DNA of 64,000 nucleotides, taken from an uncultured Thiodictyon sp. (GTDB taxonomy: Bacteria; Pseudomonadota; Gammaproteobacteria; Chromatiales; Chromatiaceae). This document shows, in pieces, positions 8,790 to 18,036 of this stretch (position 1 is the first letter of the stretch; each line of letters starts with the position of its first letter). Both the position numbers and the translations under genes were made by a program. Location of the stretch: NCBI GenBank assembly GCA_903837595.1, contig CAILVI010000375.1, forward strand, positions 1 to 64,000. The letters run 5' to 3'. A model generated the notes under the pieces. The model saw only the letters and a program-made list of their open reading frames with translations. It had not been told where the DNA came from and did no database searches.

Positions 8790-9045
8790 TCTACCTCATC
8801 ACGCCTGTAATTCTAGCCGCAAGATCGAGCGGGGGGACTACGCGCGTTGGCGTTTCTTCGCTACCTCGTCTGCAACAGCAATCCCGATCAGGACACCTTG
8901 GCCATCTTCCGGCGGCGTTTCGCAAGGACTTCGAGGCGGTATTCTTGCAGCTGCTGGAGATCGCGCGAATCAACTCAGGCGCTTCGACAGCATCAGCCGC
9001 GACGGCACCAAAATCCACGCCAACACCAGCCGCCATAGGGTGAGG
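8790..9045 (+). pseudogene. N-terminal remnant of an IS1182-like (DUF772) transposase
   Basis: Reading across frames gives RKIERGDYARWRFF, then FLRYLVCNSNPDQDTLAIFRRRF, then FRKDFEAVFLQLLEIAR, then FDSISRDGTKIHANTSRH. This is the DUF772 plus early catalytic region of IS1182-group transposases. At least three frame changes are needed within 250 bases, and nothing of the C-terminal part follows. It is a dead fragment lying between two secreted-protein genes. Confidence 0.6.
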
Positions 9046-9171
9046 TTTCCTGGCTAGCCATGCTAGTAAGCCGATGATCGCACTTCGCGACCGTTAGAAT
9101 ATTCACGTGAATCTCCTGACCTCACCATGGGTTGGTTGCCTCACCAAATTCTGCCCGCTGGAGTTGTCACC

Positions 9172-11772
9172 ATGTCTCCGAACACAACCGAACCTCAACG
9201 CGATTCCGCATGGAATCGCTTTTTCATGAAGGTCGCGTTTGGGTTAACAGTCTTTTTCTCCCTCACCTTATTCGCGTCCGCTACGACGATCCTCGACACC
9301 GAGTATAAACCAACCTTGGCAGGCCGGGCGTCGGTAAATGGGGTAATTGCGCTGTCCAACGGCAAAGTCATTGTGTTCGGCGATGGAGTCTCCATGAACG
9401 GTGGAGCCGCGGATGGCATTGCGAGGCTCAACGCAGACGGCTCGCTCGACACCACCTTCCACTTAGCGCCCGAGCTAATAATAAACAAGACTTACGCCGT
9501 TGCGGTGCAGAGCGACGGCAAGATTCTCATCGGGGGAGAGATCGCGTGGTACGGTTATTCAGGCTCGCAAAACTACCTCTTTCGCCTTAACGCCGACGGG
9601 TCCTGGGATAATAGCTTGGACGCTGGCGGATACGTCTGGGGATCCAACAGCTCGTATGGTCTGAATGGCATCGTCAGAACCATCCTGGTCGAGCCCGGGG
9701 GGAAGATTGTTGTGGGAGGGGACTTCACGTATCCCTACAACCACATTACACGGCTGAATACTGACGGCACCGTCGACGCCACTTTCGATCCGGTCGGCGG
9801 CGCCAACGGCGTGGTGACGCATGTCGCACGCCAATCTTCAGGCCACCTTATCATTGGTGGGGGCTTCACGGCCGTCGGCGGTGTGACTAAAGGCGGTATT
9901 GCCCGTCTCACGTCAACCGGCGCGGTCGATGCGACTGCATTCGGGCCGGGTGTATCTGGCGGCGGATTGTCGGCGCTCGCGGTGCAAGACGATAACCGGG
10001 TCCTGATCGGCGGGCGCTTCACTATGGCTGGTGGAGTAAGTGCGCCGAAGATGGCGCGTTTCAGCGACATCGGCGAAATCGAGAGCGCCTTTACCCCCTT
10101 CGTTCGTGGCTACCTGGATGAGGTGACCAGTCTTTTACCGCTCGCCGGCAGCATCATCGTCGGCGGCTGGTATCCCGTCATGTATTTCAACGGCTATCCA
10201 ACCGATCACAACGCGCAGGTCTACGCTTTGAGCGTCGATGGTGCCTTTGTCAATTACGTGGCCTTTAGCGGCAAGCCCACCGACGTTTGGGGTCTGGCAT
10301 TGCGGAGCGACGGAACTGTGGTGGCGGTCGGCAGTTTCACCCAACGCGATGACCCCATCGACACCGGCATTTATGCTGGCGTCTGTCTTCTTTCCGGAAC
10401 CAACTTCCAGTTGGACCCGACTTACCGTCCGATCGCCGGTGCAATCCCCGATGTCAGGTCCCTCGCGCTCCAAGCGGACGGCCGCATCCTGGTGGCTGGA
10501 GACTTCTGGCTGGTCGACGGCGTGCCTCAGAGCAAACTCACCCGCCTGAACACGAATGGCACTCTGGATGCGAGCCTAACGCCACCTGCCACCGTCGGCG
10601 GGCCGATCAACGCCGTGTTGAGCCGCAGTGACGGGAAGATCATCATCGGTGGTTCATTTTATCGCATCGCCAACGTGGACTATCGGGATGTCGCACTGCT
10701 TGGGCCTTCAGGTACCGTTGAAGCCGGTGCCTACGTGTGGAATGCGACGGCGCTGGCCTGGTATCCCGGGGATAAGATCGTGGTCGGCAGCTATAACAAG
10801 CCGGGGATCCATCGTTTGAACGCAAACCTGTCCGTCGACGACACATTCAACCCAGGAGGCGGCATTTCCAACGCACAGCAGCCAGACTACGAATTTGATC
10901 GGGTCAATGCGGTGGCAGTACAGCCGGATGGAAATATCCTCGTCGCGGGCTCATTCTCGACCTTCGCTGGTGAAACGCGTCAGAATATTGTGCGACTGAA
11001 CGCTAACGGTTCGCTGGATTCGAGCTTCCACTCGCCCTCCTTCACGGTTTTCAATTTCCGCAGTGAGATCTTTTCAATCGCAGTACAGGCAGACGGCAAG
11101 ATACTCATTGCCGGCCGCTTTTCTAGCGTCGACGCCATTAGCAGGCCGACCGTTGCACGGCTGAACGCAGACGGCACGGTAGACACGCGATTCGTAACCC
11201 CTTTTCTCGATCAAGGATCAAGCGCCTACTCGGCAGTCTATCTGCAACCCGATGGTCGCGTCCTCGTGGGCGGTGACATCCAGTTGATCGAGGGTGGCTC
11301 GATCTTCAACGGGATCGTACGCCTCCTGCCCAATGGCGCACGCGACAATTCATTCAACTCATCTGCAGCCGGCGCAATCAATGCGATACTGGTGACCTCC
11401 CCGGTGGCTGGCGTCTACAACACCTTCGCTGGTGGAGCCTTTGGGGTGATCGATTCGGCATGGCGCTTTGGTATCGCAAAGCTGGTCGATAGCAAGGCCA
11501 TGTACGCCATCACCACGACGGCAAGTCCCACTGTCGCTGGTGCGGTGGTTTGCGATCCAAATCCCGTCAGCATCGGTGAAAATAGTACCTGTACCGCTAC
11601 AACCAACGCCGGTTATTTGTTTGCCGGTTGGGTTGGTGGCTGTGCGACTCAAGGCCGGGGCACCTGCGCCTTGACCGCTATCACTTCGGCACCAACGGTC
11701 ACGGCAAACTTCGTTGATATTAACTTAGTGCTGCCCGCTCGCGGAGGTTGGAGGGCGGTCCTGGGCCGGTGA
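9172..11772 (+). CDS. Large secreted delta-60-repeat protein with C-terminal RGGWR tag
   Basis: An 866-residue protein from the ATG at 9172, which has GGAG seven bases before it; an upstream start at 9127 has no such site. A hydrophobic segment (VAFGLTVFFSLTLFASA) acts as signal peptide. The body is built of about a dozen beta-propeller-like units of the form IARLNADGSLDTTF...AVQSDGKILIGGEF, the delta-60 repeat of deltaproteobacterial and other large exported proteins. Near the end is an InlB-like repeat with four Cys (VVCDPNPVSIGENSTC...GGCATQGRGTC), then LVLPARGGWRAVLGR as the last residues. Lower GC than its neighbours suggests transfer. The function is unknown; a surface or extracellular role is likely. 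Confidence 0.85.
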   Translation: MSPNTTEPQRDSAWNRFFMKVAFGLTVFFSLTLFASATTILDTEYKPTLAGRASVNGVIALSNGKVIVFGDGVSMNGGAADGIARLNADGSLDTTFHLAPELIINKTYAVAVQSDGKILIGGEIAWYGYSGSQNYLFRLNADGSWDNSLDAGGYVWGSNSSYGLNGIVRTILVEPGGKIVVGGDFTYPYNHITRLNTDGTVDATFDPVGGANGVVTHVARQSSGHLIIGGGFTAVGGVTKGGIARLTSTGAVDATAFGPGVSGGGLSALAVQDDNRVLIGGRFTMAGGVSAPKMARFSDIGEIESAFTPFVRGYLDEVTSLLPLAGSIIVGGWYPVMYFNGYPTDHNAQVYALSVDGAFVNYVAFSGKPTDVWGLALRSDGTVVAVGSFTQRDDPIDTGIYAGVCLLSGTNFQLDPTYRPIAGAIPDVRSLALQADGRILVAGDFWLVDGVPQSKLTRLNTNGTLDASLTPPATVGGPINAVLSRSDGKIIIGGSFYRIANVDYRDVALLGPSGTVEAGAYVWNATALAWYPGDKIVVGSYNKPGIHRLNANLSVDDTFNPGGGISNAQQPDYEFDRVNAVAVQPDGNILVAGSFSTFAGETRQNIVRLNANGSLDSSFHSPSFTVFNFRSEIFSIAVQADGKILIAGRFSSVDAISRPTVARLNADGTVDTRFVTPFLDQGSSAYSAVYLQPDGRVLVGGDIQLIEGGSIFNGIVRLLPNGARDNSFNSSAAGAINAILVTSPVAGVYNTFAGGAFGVIDSAWRFGIAKLVDSKAMYAITTTASPTVAGAVVCDPNPVSIGENSTCTATTNAGYLFAGWVGGCATQGRGTCALTAITSAPTVTANFVDINLVLPARGGWRAVLGR

Positions 11773-12054
11773 TCTTGGTTATGAAATACTGACGGGTGCG
11801 CCGCGTGCCCGGACCGGCCTCGCGTCTGGACTAACGTCAGTTTCGGTAGAGGCCCGCGGAACTATCTCCGGCCTTGAGCGTCGCTGCGGTCAACGGCGAG
11901 CCAGCATTCCGGCCAGGACGCAGGAATGCTGGCCGGGAATGGCAACCTCTCAGCTACCATAGCCAGACAGAATACAATGGCCCGGCGGCAACGATGATCA
12001 AGGCTGACGTACGCGTGGCTGTCGGGCGAAGATCGCGCGGGCCGTCTCGCTCTG
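11773..12054. other. Intergenic stretch with no gene seen
   Basis: Downstream of the delta-60 gene. A plus-strand frame at 11874-12188 lacks any family match and overlaps a better-supported minus-strand ORF, so it is not called. Confidence 0.45.
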
Positions 12055-12264
12055 TTATGGCTGCTTGGTCAAAGGGCCTGGTAACCGGCGTTGAAATTCA
12101 AGTTGCCGTTGTTCAGCAAGTGCTTTTAGCAATTCTTGCGCAGGAGAGCCGGGGGCGGCTCGCCACGCCGGCGCTCCCAGGCCATTGAGGAACGCCCAGG
12201 CCATCGCCTGAACCCGTGGGTCGTCATCGATCGGGACGCGACGATAGCCAGCTAACGTTTGCAT
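12055..12264 (-). CDS. Small hypothetical protein
   Basis: 69 residues (MQTLAGYRRVPIDDDPRVQA... QELLKALAEQRQLEFQRRLPG). I do not recognise it. A strong GAGGAGG lies seven bases before the ATG, which argues that it is translated. The protein is soluble, with a C-terminal part rich in Leu, Gln and Arg that should form a helix. It starts 27 bp after the stop of another small minus-strand ORF, so the two may form one unit next to the dead hsdM. Confidence 0.45.
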   Translation of the reverse strand: MQTLAGYRRVPIDDDPRVQAMAWAFLNGLGAPAWRAAPGSPAQELLKALAEQRQLEFQRRLPGPLTKQP

Positions 12265-12291
12265 GGATGTCCTCCTCGTCCAGCAGCACGC

Positions 12292-12519
12292 TCAAGCGCC
12301 GCGATACAGTTGCGACGAGTTATCGTTGATGGCGCGCCCGATCAGGTCGGCGAACATCAGCTCTTCGATACTGTTGCGGGCGGTGGCCTGGAGGGGCTCG
12401 AAGCGCTTATTGAGGCTGCGTGCGCCCTTCACGCACTGGATACCGATGGTTGCCGCCGACGCGGTCTGGGTCTGCGAAGCAATACGCGCGCTACGGCAGT
12501 GGATCGGGAAGCTATACAT
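12292..12519 (-). CDS. Small hypothetical protein
   Basis: 75 residues from the ATG at 12519 (MYSFPIHCRSARIASQTQTA), with CAGGAG about nine bases upstream. The C-terminal half (NKRFEPLQATARNSIEELMFADLIGRAINDNS) looks helical and amphipathic. No family recognised. It precedes the 69-residue ORF on the same strand. Confidence 0.42.
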   Translation of the reverse strand: MYSFPIHCRSARIASQTQTASAATIGIQCVKGARSLNKRFEPLQATARNSIEELMFADLIGRAINDNSSQLYRGA

Positions 12520-12794
12520 GGTCTGAGACTCCTGACACTGTGTTGGGTTACTCTGGTCGCTCGATCGCGACCTTGGGCACAGCATGCAGGAGGGCGGTTA
12601 GACAGGACCTGAGCGGGCCTGTCAGCAAATGCTCAGAATTGGTTTTGTCGCCGGACAGGAGGGGGCGGCGACGACGGGTATGATTGGCGGACCCGGTCAG
12701 GCGCACCGCCGCGGGGCTCGCCCGTCCCTGAGGCGTTCCGGGGCGGTCGCCTGGCTCCCAGTGTGCCTGCGCCCCACCCACAAAAAACCCGTCC

Positions 12795-13799
12795 ATGGCC
12801 CTGAAGAAGTCCGAACTCCACTTCTCCCTCTGGTCCAGCTGCGATGAGCTGCGCGGCGGCATGGATACCAGCCAGTACAAGGACTAGTCGTCATCGACAA
12901 GAAGGACGCTGCGGCGCGCAAGGGGATTTTCATGATCGACGCCAGCGGCGGTTTCATGAAGGACGGCCCCAATAACCGGCTGCGCGCCCAGGGCATCCAC
13001 AAGATCGTGGACTGCTTCACCCGCCGGCTCGAAGTCCCCCGTTACGCGCGCCTGGTCGGCATCGAAGAGATCGAACGCAACGACTTCAACCTCAACCTGC
13101 CGCGCTACATCGACAGCCAGCAGCCGGAGGACCTCCAGGACATCGCCGGCCACCTGCAAGGCGACATCCGCGCCGCCGATGTCGATGCGCTGGCCCCCTG
13201 TTGGGCGGCCTGCCCGCAGCTGCGGTAGGCCCTGTTCAGTCCCAACCGCCCCGGTTATCTGGACCTCGGCGTGGCAAAACCGGCCATCAAGACCGCCATC
13301 TATGAGCACCCCGAGTTCGCCGCCTTCATCAGTGGGATGCAGACCCATTTCGTTGCCTGGCAGGCGCAGAGTGCCGCCGCACTTAAGGCACTCGCGGCCG
13401 GCTGCCACCCGAAAGCGGTCATCGTCTGGGGCTCTCCGAGGGCTTGCTGGCACACTACAAGGACAAGCCGCTCATCGACCCCTACCACATCTACCAGTAC
13501 CTACAGGACTATTGGGCCGAGACCCTGCAGGACGACCTCTATCTGATCGCCGCCGACGGCTGGAAGGCCGAGACCTATCGCGTTATCGAGACCGACAAGA
13601 AGGGCAAGCGCAAGGACAAGGACAAGGGCTGGACCTGCGACCTGATCCCCAAGGCCCTGATCGTCGCCGGCTACTGACCCAGCGGGTCAAGGAACTGGCC
13701 GAGCGCTACGAGACGCCGATGCCGCGGCTGACCGGGCGGGTTTCGGAGCTGGAGGGCAAGGTAAATCGGCATCTGGAGCGGATGGGGTTCGCCTTATGA
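12795..13799 (+). pseudogene. hsdM: hsdM remnant, type I restriction methyltransferase subunit
   Basis: The gene begins MALKKSELHFSLWSSCDELRGG, the normal HsdM N-terminus, but stops after 30 codons. Homology resumes at once with VVIDKKDAAARKGIFMIDAS, which belongs well after the catalytic motifs. The SAM-binding and NPPF-type segments are thus missing from an internal deletion of several hundred codons. Further pieces appear in different frames: GIHKIVDCFTRRLEVPRYARLVGIEEIERNDFNLNLPRYID, then AHYKDKPLIDPYHIYQYLQDYWAETLQDDLYLI, then RVKELAERYETPMPRLTGRVSELEGKV at the C-terminus. It cannot make a methyltransferase. Confidence 0.82.
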
Positions 13800-14491
13800 C
13801 CATGGCAACAGCGATCGGGCATCGCGGCCCCATGCGCCTGAAAGGCTATGACTATGCTCAGGCCGGGGCCTATTTCGTTACCATCTGCGTGCAAGATCGC
13901 CTCTGCCTGTTTGGCGAGGTGGTCGATGGTCTGTTGGTGTCGAATCGATATAGCGCACTGGTTGCGCGGGCCTGGAGCGATCTGCCCAACCATTATCCGC
14001 ACGTCAGTCTCGACCAATTCGTCGTCATGCCCAATCATGTCCATGGGATTATCGTCCTGGCCGACATCGGGGCGGATTTCAAACCCGCCGTACGGGCGGG
14101 TTTGAAACCCGCCCCTACGAAACGTTATGCCTTGCCCGAGATCGTCCGGGCATTCAAGACCTTCTCTGCCCGCCGGATCAACGAGATCCGCCAAACGCCG
14201 GGTACCTCGGTCTGGCAACGCAACTATTATGAACACATCATCCGCAGTGAGGCGGATTACACCCGTATCGCCGAATATGTCATCGACAACCCGCGCCGCT
14301 GGTCCGAAGACAGCCTCCACCCTGACAATGCGCCGGTTGTCGATACCGCCATCGTCGCCGCGGGCTTCACACCCGATCACTGCCATCGCGGCGCCGATGT
14401 GGTGGCGGGTCTGAAACCCCATGACCACGGCGATGCCGGCGTAGGGGCGGGTTTGAAACCCGCCCCTACGGACGCCCGGGGGTTGCGATGA
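13796..14491 (+). CDS. REP-associated tyrosine transposase (RAYT, IS200-like)
   Basis: A 231-residue protein of the Y1 transposase family. The HUH metal site is MPNHVHGIIVL, and the catalytic tyrosine region is WQRNYYEHIIRSEADYTRIAEYVIDNPRRW. RAYTs act on short palindromic REP elements. Two such elements lie inside this gene and are translated as AGLKPAPT (about residues 100-107 and again near the C-terminus). The start overlaps the hsdM stop (ATGA at 13796) and the stop overlaps the hsdS start (ATGA at 14488), so it is coupled into the restriction operon. Unlike its neighbours it is intact. Confidence 0.88.
   Translation: MTMATAIGHRGPMRLKGYDYAQAGAYFVTICVQDRLCLFGEVVDGLLVSNRYSALVARAWSDLPNHYPHVSLDQFVVMPNHVHGIIVLADIGADFKPAVRAGLKPAPTKRYALPEIVRAFKTFSARRINEIRQTPGTSVWQRNYYEHIIRSEADYTRIAEYVIDNPRRWSEDSLHPDNAPVVDTAIVAAGFTPDHCHRGADVVAGLKPHDHGDAGVGAGLKPAPTDARGLR
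14069..14119. repeat. REP pair inside the RAYT gene
   Basis: GGGGCGGATTTCAAACCCGCC followed directly by GTACGGGCGGG-TTTGAAA-CCCGCCCCTACG. The second is a near-perfect copy of the GTAGGGGCGGGTTTNAAACC palindrome also found at 14441-14470 and 35710-35739. Confidence 0.88.
14441..14470. repeat. REP element at the 3' end of the RAYT gene
   Basis: GTAGGGGCGGG-TTTGAAA-CCCGCCCCTAC-G, a perfect palindromic REP encoding GAGLKPAPT in frame, seven codons before the RAYT stop. Confidence 0.9.
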
Positions 14492-15597
14492 GTGAGATCC
14501 CAGTAGGGTACAAGAAGGCCGAGGTTGGGGTAATTCCAGCGGATTGGGAGATTGAACCATTTGAAAACCTGGCGAAAATTGAACGTGGCAAGTTCACTGC
14601 TCGTCCACGCAATGATCCAAAATATTACGGGGGAGACATTCCGTTTATCCAAACCGGCGATGTCACAAACGCGGAGGGACGGATCACAACCTACTCTCAG
14701 ACACTAAATTCGGAGGGCCTCAAGGTGAGTAAGCTGTTCCCGCGGGGGACGCTGTTTTTCACCATTGCCGCCAATATTGGCGACGTTGGCTTTGCGGATT
14801 TCGACACCGCTTGTCCTGACAGCCTTGTTGCTATCACCCCGACCAAGTCGGTCGATGCGATATGGCTCTCATATGAGCGAGCTAAACGGAAAACAGCGTT
14901 TGAGGGCATTGCAACGCATAACGCACAGCTCAACATCAACCTTGAGAAGTTGCGCCCCCATTTGCTTCCTTGCCCTCCCTTATCCGAGCAGCGCGCCATC
15001 GCCAAGGGGCTGAGTGAAGCGGATGCCTTCATCGAATCATTGGCCCAGCTCCTTGCCAAGAAGCGCCAGCTCAAGCAAGGCACGATGCAGGAATTGCTCA
15101 CCGGCAAGAAGCGCCTAATAGCGTTTGCAGATAGCTCCGGCTACAAACGGACCGAAGTGAGGGTGATCCCGGAAAGCTGGGAGGTAAAGTCGCTGAAGCA
15201 AGCAGCCGAAGTTAGGTCTGGTGTTGCTAAGAATTCCAATAGAAAGCTCACCAATTCAATTTTCGTTTACTACCTTCGCGTCGCCAATGTTCAGGATGGT
15301 TATCTGGACCTCTCAGAAATGAGCAAGCTCGAAGTGAGTCGCAGCGATTTCAAGCGCTACGAGGTCCTTTCCTCTCGTTCCCACGCGCCGCGTGGGAATG
15401 CAGTTGCACCGCGCCGCGGTGCGGGCCGGGCGCGGCGCGCCCGGGCTGGTTCCCACGCGGCGCGTGGGAATCAGCGCTCACTCAGTCAGCCAGTGCGATG
15501 TGACGGAACTTGCTGGTCTTCTTGCGTAGCATGCGTTCGAGCTGCGCAATGCTCTGGCCGGTCTCAATGGCGGTCGAGCTGGCCACGGCGCGGATGA
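14488..15597 (+). pseudogene. hsdS: hsdS truncated, type I restriction specificity subunit
   Basis: Starts MSEIPVGYKKAEVGVIPADWE, a typical HsdS opening. The first target recognition domain and the first central helix (SEQRAIAKGLSEADAFIESLAQLLAKKRQLKQGTMQELLTGKKRL) are complete. The second domain begins (VIPESWEVKSLKQAAEVRSGV) but after SDFKRYEVLS, near 15376, the frame runs into a palindromic repeat and becomes nonsense (RSHAPRGNAVAPRRG) until the stop at 15597. About 100-150 residues of the second domain and the second conserved helix are lost. A half-HsdS could in principle dimerise, but with hsdM and hsdR dead this is unlikely to matter. Confidence 0.82.
15377..15473. repeat. Double palindrome GTTCCCACGCGNCGCGTGGGAA that truncates hsdS
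   Basis: Two copies of a palindrome, GTTCCCACGC-GCC-GCGTGGGAA at 15377-15399 and GTTCCCACGCGGCGCGTGGGAA at about 15449-15470, flank a GC-rich core (TTGCACCGCGCCGCGGTGC..). A degenerate single relative, TTCCCACGTTCCAGCGCGGG, lies at about 43203-43222. Confidence 0.8.
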
Positions 15598-15640
15598 TCG
15601 CCTTCCGGCTGGGTGGCTTCTGCGTGGGTTTTGTTTCCAT
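15482..15640 (-). CDS. Small basic hypothetical protein
   Basis: 52 residues: METKPTQKPPSRKAIIRAVA, then SSTAIETGQSIAQLERMLRKKTSKFRHIALAD. It is basic and mostly helical, without a recognised family. It lies antisense between the truncated hsdS and hsdR and directly abuts the palindromic repeat, so it may have come in with it. The amino-acid composition looks like real protein; the ribosome binding site is poor. Confidence 0.4.
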   Translation of the reverse strand: METKPTQKPPSRKAIIRAVASSTAIETGQSIAQLERMLRKKTSKFRHIALAD

Positions 15641-15719
15641 GGGGCTTTTCGCCGGCTGATGCGCTTTAGTAGCACTATAACGTCTCCAAGGCTGAGCATC
15701 TTCACCAGGAGTCATTGTG

Positions 15720-18036
15720 ATGTCGACTGTCGGCCAACCCGAACGCGCCACCCAGGACCGCGTCATCGCCCTGTTCCGCGACGAGCTGGGCTATCGCTAC
15801 CTGGGCGACTGGACCGACCGCGTCGGTAACAGCAATATCGACGAGGGCCTGGTCTCGGCCTGGCTGAACAAGAGCGGCTATACGCCGGCGCGGATCGCGG
15901 TGGCGCTGCACAAGCTGTGGACCGAGGCGGGCAACCACAACCGCACCCTCTACGGTAACAACCAGGCGGTCTACAAGTTGCTGCGCTATAGCGTGCCGGT
16001 GAAGATTGAGGCGGGCAAGGTCACCGAGACCGTCCACCTCATCGATTGGAAACGGCCCGAGCAAAACGACTTCGCTATCGCCGAGGAGGTGACGCTCAAG
16101 GGCAACTACGAGCGGCGGCCGGACGCCGTGATCTATGTGAACGGCATCGCCATCGGCACCCTGGAGCTGAAGAACAGTCGCGTGTCGATTGGTGACAGTA
16201 TCCGCCAGAGCCTCTCGAACCAGCGGCCGGAGTTCAATGCCTGGTTCTACAGCACAGTGCAGTTCGTCTTCGCCGGTAACGATTCAGAGGGGCTGAAATA
16301 CGATACCACGGAGACGCCGGAGAAATACTTTCCCAAGTGGACGGAGGACGAGGCGGACGACAACCGCTTCAAACTCGACAAGTATCTGCTCAAGATTTGC
16401 GATAAGCGCCGCTTGATCGAGCTGAGGCACGACTTTGTGCTGTTCGATGGCGGGGCATCAAGATCGGGGTTACGGCGGCCCAGCGGCATGTGCTCCTGAG
16501 GCAGGGCGGCATCATCTGGCACACCCAGGGTAGCGGCAAGAGTATCGTCATGGTACTGCTCGCCCGCTGGTTTCTGGAGAACCATCCCAACGCCCGGGTG
16601 GTCATCATCACGGACCGCGACGAACTGGACGCGCAGATCGAGGGCGTCTTCACCGAGGCCGGTGAGGCGATCTACCGCACCAGCAGCGGGCGCGACCTGA
16701 TGCACCAGCTCGGTCAGGCCGCGCCGCGGCTGCTGTGCTCGCTGGTGCACAAGTTCGGCCGCCGCGATGTCGACGACTTCGAAGCCTTCATCACGGACCT
16801 GGAGGCCCAGCCGAGCCAAACGGTGGGCGAGGTCTTTGTGTTCGTGGACGAGTGCCACCGCACTCAGAGTGGCAAGCTCAAGGCGGTTGACGCCAAGCCG
16901 GGCATGACCAAGACCGAGACCTATGAGGCGCAGGCCAAGGTGCTGTTCACCAGGGAGCCGGCCAACATGAAGCTGCTGGTGGTGGTGGACAAGCTGCTCA
17001 CCGGCTTCGACGCACCGCCCTGCACCTGGCTCTATATCGACAAGTCCATGCAGGACCACGGCCTGTTCCAGGCCATCTGCCGCACCAACCGGCTGTACGG
17101 CGATGACAAGGACTTCGGCTATATCGTCGACTATAAGGGCCTCTTCAAGAAGGTGGAGAATGCCATCGCGGTCTATACTGCCGAGTTGGACCATAGCGCC
17201 GGTGGGGCAGACCCTGAGGTGCTGTTAAAGGATCGACTCAAGAAGGGCAGGGAACGCCTGGATGACGCGCTGGAGGCCCTGGTGCTGCTGTGCGAGCCGG
17301 TGGAGCTGCCCAAGTGTGGGCTGGAGCATATCCATTATTTCTGCGCCAACACCGAGGCGGCGTCCGATCTACAGGAGCGCGAGCCGCAGCGGACCGCGCT
17401 CTATAAGATCGAGGCCGATGAGCCCCGCACCATCTGGCCCTTCGACAACCTGGGTCTCTTGGAATTGATCGTGAAGACCGGCATCGCCGATGCCATCGCC
17501 GCGCAGCTCGGCTGCCTGAACGGCAACAAGCACGCGGTCGCGGCGACCATCGAGAACAACGTCCGCCGCAAGATCATCAAGGAGCAGCTGACCGATCCGG
17601 CCTTCTACGCCAAGATGTCTGCGCAGTTGCAGGAGATTATCGAGCTGCGCAAGGCGCGGGCCATCGAGTATGAGCAGTACCTTCAGCGTATCGCCGAACT
17701 GGCGAAGCGGGTGGCCGCCGGGCAACCACCGGACACGCCCGCGGCGCTGGATACGCCCGGTAGGCGCGCCGTTTACAAGAACCTGAAGCCATGCGGTCCA
17801 GGGCCGATTGCCGATCCGGCCGTGGCTGAAGACCCCGAGGCGTATGTCGCATCCGGTGGTGCAGCCCTGGCGTTTTCGCTCAAGAGCGATCAGGTGGTGA
17901 GGGCAGTCCGCCCCGATGGTTGGCGGGGGGCCAGGCGCGTGAACTGGTGATCAAGCAGGCGCTCTATGGCGTGTTGCAGGATATAGCGGAGGTCGAGCGC
18001 CTGTTTCTGATCATCAAGGCGCAGACCGACTACTGA
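15720..18036 (+). pseudogene. hsdR: hsdR remnant, type I restriction endonuclease subunit
   Basis: The N-terminal nuclease domain is present from MSTVGQPERATQDRVIALFR, with YVNGIAIGTLELKNSRVSIGDSIRQ as the ELK-type nuclease motif. The frame breaks at about 16450-16500 and resumes with GGIIWHTQGSGKSIVMVLLA (Walker A) and VFVDECHRTQSGKL. Directly after this DECH box the text jumps to KAVDAKPGMTKTETYEAQAK, so about 300 residues of the helicase core are deleted. The C-terminal helical part is present to EQYLQRIAELAKRVAAG. A last frameshift near 17940 separates the final VIKQALYGVLQDIAEVERLFLIIKAQTDY. The AGGAG before 15720 supports that start. Confidence 0.82.

Noticed and set aside
11874..12188. 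104-codon plus-strand frame
   Set aside because: Its composition is erratic, it has no ribosome binding site, and it overlaps a minus-strand ORF with a strong one.
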